From NCBI GenBank assembly GCA_037044905.1, contig JBAOKB010000154.1, positions 248,001 through 312,000 of the forward strand: 64,000 nucleotides of DNA, read 5' to 3'. The stretch's first letter is position 1. Every line of letters starts with the position of its first letter. The notes below the pieces were generated by a model that was not told where the DNA came from, searched no databases, and saw nothing but the letters and a program-made list of their open reading frames with translations. Positions 57,422 to 64,000 of this stretch are shown one piece after another. Source of the DNA: Hortaea werneckii (lineage: Eukaryota; Ascomycota; Dothideomycetes; Mycosphaerellales; Teratosphaeriaceae). The position numbers and the translations under genes were made by a program.

Positions 57422-58219
57422 TCATGAGCTCGTTACCACAGGGGTTGAGCAGCTTCCGCCCCGCTTGATCTGTTCATCTCTGACCTTTTCCTTGACCTCC
57501 TGGTGTTCAGCATACAACGCAGCGCTCACATACGCGACAAAGTTCAAGAGCATCTCAAGATCTAGCGTGTACTCGTTGTCGGCCGGGGAGAAGAACGGCA
57601 CATTAGTCAACTCGCCTTCCCGCTCGGTGAGATACTGCACAGCGAGCTTGTGCAGGTCGTCCGGCAGGTCGTAGCTGGGACGCGGTATCCCGTTGAAAGA
57701 GTTCATTGCAGCCCAGACACTGCTGACGATGGCTTGCCATTGCTTCTGTTGGGCCTGGGTGTAGGCTCGCCCTTCGGCTTTTGCCAAGGCTGGAATGGCA
57801 TTTCCTGCAACGATAAGGTAAGCCTTGAGCTCTTTGGTCTTGGTCGTCGCTGCCCTACCTTCCTTCAGCTCTGGATTGGACACCAGACACTCCGTGAATC
57901 GCCTCGTGGCTCTTGCCACTACTCTCAGCTCGTACTGGGCAAGCGAAATGCCAAATTTATGAAAGAACCTTGGATCGGGTAGAGAAAAGGAATCGCATGG
58001 CAACAAACCTGAGAGTTGCAGAGCTTGATTCAGAACCTCTCCGCCAATGGTCCTTGGAGTGAGAGGTATTGGCATACGAGGAAGGATGCTAAGGTGAGCG
58101 CGAGACTTGTTAGCGTTGGCAGGATTCCAGTAGATCTGGTGCGGACCGTTGGGTATGGCCAGCGCAAGTGCACCGCCGAATGTGGCACGGACGAGTGCGG
58201 CTGTGGTGACTTGCGACAT
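57422..58219 (-). CDS. RING-less paralog of the adjacent RING protein
   Basis: Single exon, 265 residues, no recognised domain. It shares a collinear pattern with the C-terminal two thirds of the RING protein at 58631-59503: an FGI motif, then GNAIPALAKAEGRAYTQAQQ (neighbour: GNLLPSLGAHQGRRYSQQQQ) followed by a W and a second WA pair, and FFSPADNEYTLDLEMLLNF (neighbour: FFDDGSDFGRDLNTMLSF). No Cys/His zinc cluster is present and none is encoded just upstream. So the two are tandem duplicates and this one lacks the ligase domain. Without the RING it could bind the same partners as a competitor or adaptor; that is inference. Frame intact. Confidence 0.6.
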   Translation of the reverse strand: MSQVTTAALVRATFGGALALAIPNGPHQIYWNPANANKSRAHLSILPRMPIPLTPRTIGGEVLNQALQLSGLLPCDSFSLPDPRFFHKFGISLAQYELRVVARATRRFTECLVSNPELKEGRAATTKTKELKAYLIVAGNAIPALAKAEGRAYTQAQQKQWQAIVSSVWAAMNSFNGIPRPSYDLPDDLHKLAVQYLTEREGELTNVPFFSPADNEYTLDLEMLLNFVAYVSAALYAEHQEVKEKVRDEQIKRGGSCSTPVVTSS

Positions 58220-58630
58220 CTTGATGAGCCTTCCAGAGGCTGCAAGATGGCAAGTCGGGTTGGGTGCTGGTGTGCTTGCATCAGTCCGATGGTGTGCATC
58301 TCTGGCATTTGAGCAATTCCAACATTGAGCAACAAGGTCATTGTGCAGGCTTTGTTCTTAGCAAGGGTAACATCTACAATGTGCGGTCCTTTTGGAAGAA
58401 AGCATAGATCACAATGGCGCCAATAAGAGCAATGCAAGACAATGGCATTGTTATCAAAAAGTACGAAAAATGTTGCGGAGTTGGTTGTTTCTCACAGCAC
58501 AGTCGTGAGTTCGGCTGTCCAAGTTGACAATATCGGCACAACGATCAAACTCATTCACGTGTTTTGACTTCTGTAAGATATGTCCCTTGGTAGATTGCTT
58601 GCTTATCATCCCAACATTCCCTGAAGTATT
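58220..58630. other. Intergenic between the paralogs
   Basis: About 410 bases. Searched by eye for a RING exon of the downstream copy; none seen. Probably promoter of the RING-less paralog and 3' region of the RING gene. Confidence 0.45.
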
Positions 58631-59503
58631 CTACATAACGCTACATGATCTGGACCCCACCCTTGCTTCTTGTGCGCCAGCTTGCTCAGCAGCCTCCTGC
58701 AGCCTCCTGAACTGAGACGCAATGTGGGCTAAAAAGCTCAGCATGGTATTCAAGTCACGGCCGAAGTCACTCCCGTCATCAAAGAATGCCAGAACGTCTG
58801 CGTTGACGTTGCTGGGCGTCAAGCTCGGTCTTAGCCTGCTGCGTAGCTCCAGCGGCAGGGTCATGGCTTCGTAGTGATCTCCATCTGAGCGAGTCAAGAT
58901 AGCCCATAAACGAACAAGAAGGGCCACCCAAATGTCCTGCTGCTGCTGAGAGTACCGTCGGCCTTGATGAGCACCCAGAGATGGCAACAGGTTGCCCATG
59001 GTGATGAAATGTTCCTGGAGGGTTATCCAGTCGAGTGTTGCTGGCCCAGTCCTTCGGAATCGCTCAGGCTCGGGCGAGAAAACCAGATACTGAGCTGCGG
59101 CTGTCAAAGCTCTTGCCATTGCAGATTCAGAAAACGTCTGTATGCCAAAGAAGTTGAGCTGCGTCGGCTGACGCATATGAAGCCCGGCGGTCCTGGCTGC
59201 TCGGAAGACAAGCGGTGCGCGAGCTGCAAGCGGGTTAGTGGACTCCGGGTACGGTATGGAGAAGAGTACTTGCCGGCAAGAAGGGCAAGTGTTCTTACCC
59301 GGCAACTTCAGCCATGACTCTACACAGGATCTGCCAAATATATGCTTACAGGGCAACTGAACAGCGTCTTCGTCAGTCAGCTCCTCAGTGCAGATAGCAC
59401 AATCTCGATCCTCAGCAACTAAACCAGCAAGTGTTGTTGCGGTAACGGGAGCCAGCCCCTTTGACAGGAATTCGATGCGAGATTGAAAAGTCGGGTTACT
59501 CAT
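58631..59503 (-). CDS. RING-finger protein, probable E3 ligase
   Basis: Single exon, 290 residues. A RING lies at about residues 35-78: CAICTEEL, LPCKHIFGRSCVESWL and CPSCRQVL. The position usually filled by the fifth zinc ligand (His or Cys) is Gly (KHIFGRSC), a variation I know from many fungal RINGs, so E2 binding may still work. The remaining 210 residues are an alpha-rich domain (FGIQTFSESAMARALTAAAQ, GNLLPSLGAHQGRRYSQQQQ, DFGRDLNTMLSFLAH) shared with the neighbour but with no domain I can name. Target unknown. The two genes lie head to tail, 411 bases apart. GCAGCCTCCT is tandemly doubled near the stop. Frame intact. Confidence 0.78.
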   Translation of the reverse strand: MSNPTFQSRIEFLSKGLAPVTATTLAGLVAEDRDCAICTEELTDEDAVQLPCKHIFGRSCVESWLKLPGKNTCPSCRQVLFSIPYPESTNPLAARAPLVFRAARTAGLHMRQPTQLNFFGIQTFSESAMARALTAAAQYLVFSPEPERFRRTGPATLDWITLQEHFITMGNLLPSLGAHQGRRYSQQQQDIWVALLVRLWAILTRSDGDHYEAMTLPLELRSRLRPSLTPSNVNADVLAFFDDGSDFGRDLNTMLSFLAHIASQFRRLQEAAEQAGAQEARVGSRSCSVM

Positions 59504-59778
59504 TGCTGCGCTAGTAGGTGGCGTAATTTGGTGCTGTTGAGATCGCTCGCAATGATGCGAAAGTTGATGTATGCAGTGAATTCCTGTGCACTTTGCCCGT
59601 GCGAGATCAATGTTAGTAGATGGAGATCATATATCTTTTGCAGGAGACAATGGAATCGCGGAAACTTGGCCAAACAAAGCCAGATCGTTCGTTGTGCGAT
59701 GCTTTGTTTCTGAATTTGACAATGGCCTTGCCTATGAGTCTACTTCACTCCACTACGTTCTGTTAAGGAACGTGAGGA

Positions 59779-61868
59779 CTAGGCCGTTGACCCAAGGGAG
59801 TTCTCCTGGCGAGGCTCTCCAGCGGCCTCGAATGTTCCGTTGGCCAGTCTTCGCAAAGACTGGGCCGTTGATTGACCCGGTGCCACCCAAGTCACGTTGT
59901 GACCTCTACTCTGCATGAAAGCTACAGTTTCGTTGTCGTAACTATACTCAAAGCTGACCTGATTCGGCACGAGTTGGTCGTGCAGTCGCGGAGCTGCTAA
60001 AGCCTCCGGTGCGGTCATGTTCTGATCAAGTACATGCCTATTGCCTTTCATCAGTCATCAGGGTTAGGGCAATAGCGAAGCATGTATGCTTACCAGAGAT
60101 TTTGAAGTACAGCCGTGATGATGCGGCTTCCACCAGCGGAAGCCACGGCGTAGTAGAAGCTACCATTTGCATGCTCCACGATGACAGGGGTGATCGAACT
60201 CAATGGCCGTTTTCCAGGTCGAATGTAGTTGACTGGAGATGGTATATATCCAAACGCATTGGAAGAGCCGGGAATACTGAAGTCGTTCATTTCATTGTTT
60301 AGGATTACACCCGTCTCGGGCACAACCTAAAGAGACAGAGACGGTCAGTCAACGAACAAATCGTCTGTTTATTGTACACAGAACATTCGGTAAAGGTCGA
60401 ATTCCAGCAGACTTACAATCTTGGACCCAAAAAGCAAATTGACGGTGGTGGTCAGCGACACAGCCATTCCACTGTAATCTGAAGTGACCACAGCCGAAGT
60501 GCCAGGCGTTTCCAGACTTTCGTAGCCGTCAGGATCGTAGGCGCTGACATTCAATGTGTGCATAGGGCTGATTTTGGCGCGGATAGCGGCAGCGGTGGAC
60601 TCATTGAGCATGCCCGCTTGATACTCGTCCATGCCTTCTGCAAAGTACGGATCCCCGAGCTCACTTCGCTGCCCGTAGCCAAAACGGAGCGCCTCGTCGA
60701 AGAGGTGGGTGCTGAGATTGATTTTGGCCTCTTCGCCTATCGTCGGATAACCCTCAATGATGTTCATCACGCTCATGGCTACGGTGCCAGACGAGGGCGC
60801 CGAACAGCTTCGAATCTTGAATCCACGGTAATCAATCGCCGCAGGCTCCCTGATAGCTACACTGTAATTCGCAAGGTCTTCCAACGTCATAATGCCACCG
60901 TTGTTCTGAATGGTCTGGATGGTTGCGTTTGCAATTGCTCCCGAATAGAAGGCATCTGGGCCCTCGTTGGCAATGGTTTCCAGAGTAGCGGCATACCTCT
61001 TTCTCGTGATAGTATCGCCTAAACCGACAAGTGTGCCGTTTGGTGCGAAGTCAATGGCCCAGGCTGGATCATTGACCAAAAAATTGTCGATTCCAGAGAC
61101 AGCTGATGCCATGTAGTCGACAAGATCCTGGGTGACAGGAAAGCCTTCCCTTGCAACTTTTGCTGCCGGCATAATGACGTCTTTCCAGGGGAGCTGGCCA
61201 TACTTTGAGTGAAGATGTGCTGTCCCTCGAAGTTCGCCGGGCACTCCACTTGCCAAGCCAGTGTACATTGACGCATCCTGAAATGAATGATCAGACTATG
61301 TAATCTTTCGCCACTTTCTCTTCTTAATCAGACTTACTGTATTGTTGTTGTACATGTCTTCCGTGGCAGCAGCTGGTGCCGTCTCACGAAAATCAATAAA
61401 TTCGTAAGATCCGTTGGAGCTGCGGACCAGCATAAAGCCGCCACCGCCAATGCCGCTTGGGAGGCTGTCAGCTTGAAACCGCAGGTCACCTCATACACTG
61501 CTTACCTATGATACATGCCAATGACCTAGAAATAAATTAGCACCTACTGCGAAAAGACAAACACGCTCCAAGTCGTAACCATAACCTACGCCAACACAGA
61601 ATACCGTAGCCGCCATTGAGTCAGCCGCATTCCCGCCAGCCTTCAACATGTCCGTGCCAATGTCGGAGCATATTGAGCTCTCGCTGGCAACAGCACCCAA
61701 CTTGTCATGCTCCCTCCACGAACCTGGACGACCTTGGCCAGGATGCATCCATGCTGCAACTGTTGGTAACTGTGATGTGAGCAGTCCAGGTAGTAGGTAC
61801 GCTGCCGATCGCATGGTCAGAATATCCAGAAGTGATGTGACACAGAACAGAAATGAGAGACGAGCCAT
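59779..61868 (-). CDS. ECM38: Gamma-glutamyltranspeptidase, secreted/vacuolar
   Basis: Cleaves the gamma-glutamyl bond of glutathione, the first step in its breakdown. Six exons: 61590-61868, 61506-61525 (only 20 bases), 61338-61455, 60417-61277, 60094-60326 and 59779-60037; all phases close and give 589 residues. N-terminal signal (LSFLFCVTSLL). Large-subunit motifs are GAVASESSICSDIG, GGNAADSMAATVFCVGV, the splice-built GMYHSGIGGGGFMLVR and SGVPGELRG. The maturation site and nucleophile Thr is in ETPGTSAVV, followed by DYSGMAVSLTTTVNLLFGS; small-subunit motifs are LNNEMNDFSIPG, GKRPLSSITP and SAGGSRI. Several Asn glycosylation sites. The paralog type (vacuolar or extracellular) cannot be told. 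Frame intact across 2 kb. Confidence 0.93.
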
Positions 61869-62405
61869 GTGCACTGCTCAGAGGGGAACCTGAAGTACTA
61901 AGGTATCTACGGTGAAAGCTGTTGTTTCCTCTTCCCCACTGCGGCCAAGCTCGGCCAGCATCAATGGCAGCTTTTAGGTGGAGCGACAGTCGGGCGAGCC
62001 ATGCCCTTACTTGAGCCACTGTAACTCTCTATGCTATCATGTTCGGTCGCCGACGGCGGAGGAAGAACCATGTCCTTTTAGGAAGGAGATGCTGAGCTTA
62101 TCTGCGCCCAAACGCACGGGCCGTATGATTATATAAGTTTGGTAGACAGGCTGTGGGGCACTGCAGTAATCGTGTCGTGGCACATTGGACTTTCGCAAGA
62201 TAAACGCGAGCTCTAGGCATTCATTAGCTCGGAAAGCTTCTATCAGGTGGTGCAATTAGTTCGATATTCAGAACTGCGAGTGTCGATCTATCGGATTTCA
62301 TTGCGGAAAGATTTGTAGGCGATTTGATTGACGTACGCCTCTATTTATGGGTTTCGTGCAGCTGACTGGGACAGACCTGTGTCTTCGACGTCGGTATACA
62401 AATCT
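61869..62405. other. Intergenic, GGT promoter and 3' of next gene
   Basis: No gene seen. Confidence 0.45.
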
Positions 62406-64000
62406 TTAGACAAGTGACGAATTGTCCGTACCCACTGCCAGATCACGCTTCATCAAACCAGCGCGCTCCATCATAGCTGAGAATGTTGTCTCCCTCTTGG
62501 CCGGGTCTTGATGAGGCGTCAGCCCATTGTCCTCACCATCAAGCCGGCCTGTAGCTCTACCCATGGCGTCTCCGTAATAATCACTCGGCGTGTACGGTGT
62601 ACCAAGAGCAATACGACTTGCACTAGGACCTGGTAGGCGAGTTGGGGTTTCATTTTGGAGTGGCGGATCGCGAGCTGCAGCATCAGCTCGATTAGGCCGC
62701 TCTCCTGAAAGCTTCCAAGTACGTCCGGATCCTTCATCTTCGCCAGACCTCTTCGCTCGTTGATCGGGAGTGACATTCTCAGGCCCATCCATCAACACCT
62801 CCACAGTCTCAGTACTTCCGTTTCGGTTGCACTCTGCAGGCCTTCTGCGCCTACTGTCAGTGCGTGAAGCAGCTTGAGACGTTCCTTCTCTTATGTGGCC
62901 GCGAAGTGAATGTCTCGACTTTTGCCTTCTCAGTGCTCTCACTGGGCTGATTTTGAAAGAAAGTGTGCCCCGCTTGAGATGGCTAGGCAGTGGAGGCTGC
63001 GTCACCAGAGGCGTTGAAGGGGATTGTCTGATAAATGGCGAACGCGAAAAAAGCGCTTTTACAGCTTTCGGAGTACAAGGCGTGATAGGTCGCCTGGCCC
63101 GGTGACTTCGACACTATAGCCACTTTGATTCTGTGGCCCGGTGTACGTCCTATGCTGCGGTGGCGTCGTCCTCAGGAACTCTGTGCGGTGCCCTGCCGAA
63201 GCTTCTGCTATTGGTCCCGAGATGGATCGACCATGCATGGTCGGCCGAGCACTGAGAGTACCGAGATCCGTAAGCGTATCACTTGAAAGTTGGCCTTTTT
63301 CATTGTCGACGTAGGTCTTGTTTGGCTGCCGTGTCTTTTTGCGAAGGAGGTAGAAGAACAAGGCGCCACACAGGAGCGCGCCAACGAAGATTCCAGGTGT
63401 AAAGCCGGCGGCGAAGGAAGTACCGGAGAAAACTGACGAGGAGCCCGAGCTACTGCCCGCAATGACTGCAGGATCGCCAGCTAGGGCGGTAGAAGTGATT
63501 GACGTAGACTCAGTGGTCGACGCTGCGGCAGCAATGCCAGAAAGCGTGCTCGCAGAGTGCACAGTTGAGCTTGGAGAAGTCGCTGAGGTACCAGCGGGAA
63601 ACGTCGTTCCTTCGTTAGTAACTGAAGTGGAAGGGAAGGCAAAGCACCGGTCGTCTTTGCATTTGTAACCCAATGGGCAACAAGCCGACCCACACGAAGT
63701 GAGATTCTGCACCGGCTTTGCATGAAGCTGACTTGTAGGATTCGAAGTCGCGTCTTGTAGGCTCTGATCACAACCGACTGGTTGAATGACTTGGCAATTC
63801 TGGCCGTGAGGACAGCAGAGTACGGCGTCGAAAGTACCGGTGGCGTTGATTGCAAGGCATTGCGTTCCAGATGGGCATGTGAAGTCTTCGGGGAAAGGAG
63901 GGGCCGCAAGATACAGCTGGGGAGTCTCGAGAGATGATAGACGATGCTCGAACCAAAGACGTGGTCGTTTCCTCCGGATTGAACGTGGCAGGTATCCACG
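62406..64000 (-). CDS. Cys-rich single-pass cell-surface protein, N-terminus beyond window
   Basis: 5' end lies outside the window. The extracellular part has repeated Cys patterns (DFTCPSGTQCLAI, AVLCCPHGQNCQV, SCGSACCPLGYKCKDDRC by pieces: TSCGSACCPLGYKC). A Ser/Thr/Ala stalk follows, then one transmembrane helix (PGIFVGALLCGALFFYLL) with a basic stop-transfer (RKKTRQ) and a long polar cytosolic tail rich in Arg/Pro/Ser (HGRSISGPIAEASAG, later TTFSAMMERAGLMKRDL). This layout is common in filamentous fungi and resembles wall-stress sensors, but the family has no assigned function I can name. The frame breaks near 63100, in ACCGGGCCAGGCGACC: upstream reads VEVTGPG, then RRPITPCTPKAVKALFSRSPF follows in another frame. 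Probably a one-base indel; otherwise the tail is cut by about 220 residues. Confidence 0.7.

Noticed and set aside
1..64000. Secondary-metabolite or other functional gene cluster
   Set aside because: There is a transporter, an esterase and a regulator, but they are far apart among housekeeping genes and no backbone synthase is present.
1..64000. CRISPR array, phage or bacterial elements
   Set aside because: Spliceosomal introns throughout and no repeat-spacer pattern; the window is eukaryotic nuclear DNA.

Overview
The window is nuclear DNA of a filamentous ascomycete. Genes are dense and lie on both strands. They are interrupted by short GT-AG introns of about 47-128 bases, many with GTAAGT or GTATGT donors. 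The encoded proteins are typical of Pezizomycotina, such as a YOR1-type ABC transporter, a Zn2Cys6 regulator, small GPI-anchored Cys-rich wall proteins and a fungal Shr3. A Dothideomycete (Mycosphaerellales-like) origin is my guess from protein style and has not been tested by any search.

Layout. 1-15 kb: secreted type-B carboxylesterase (cut by the left edge), molybdenum cofactor sulfurase, Shr3 ER chaperone, GH47 alpha-1,2-mannosidase, a small one-helix membrane protein, a large DUF7918-like protein in many broken frames, and a BCS1-like AAA ATPase. 15-28 kb: YOR1-like ABCC transporter, saccharopine dehydrogenase (LYS1), a membrane-anchored unknown, an unusual aquaporin, and chaperonin CCT2. 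28-41 kb: a sparser stretch with two GPI-anchored wall proteins, ATIC (purine synthesis), phosphomannomutase SEC53 and a Zn2Cys6 transcription factor. 40.9-43.9 kb: a gene-free island of decayed tandem repeats. 44-53 kb: a housekeeping block with eIF3b, a DEK_C/SWIB protein, SmB, ribosomal protein L11 and mitochondrial pyruvate carrier MPC1. 53-64 kb: a CAP/PR-1 protein, a disordered unknown, a tandem RING and RING-less paralog pair, gamma-glutamyltranspeptidase, and a Cys-rich single-pass membrane protein cut by the right edge.

The genes do not form a pathway or a biosynthetic cluster. SEC53, GH47 and Shr3 all serve the secretory route, and eIF3b, L11, SmB and CCT2 serve gene expression and folding, but this is ordinary housekeeping. 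I found no convincing new biological system.

The dominant anomaly is a set of single-base frameshifts, mostly in short homopolymers. They interrupt at least ten genes, including ones expected to be indispensable (eIF3b, LYS1, ATIC). They look more like assembly or base-calling errors than real decay, but the sequence alone cannot decide. The other signals worth following are a roughly 90-base element found twice in convergent intergenic spacers, the repeat island, the RING-less paralog, start-codon-only first exons, and a non-canonical aquaporin pore.
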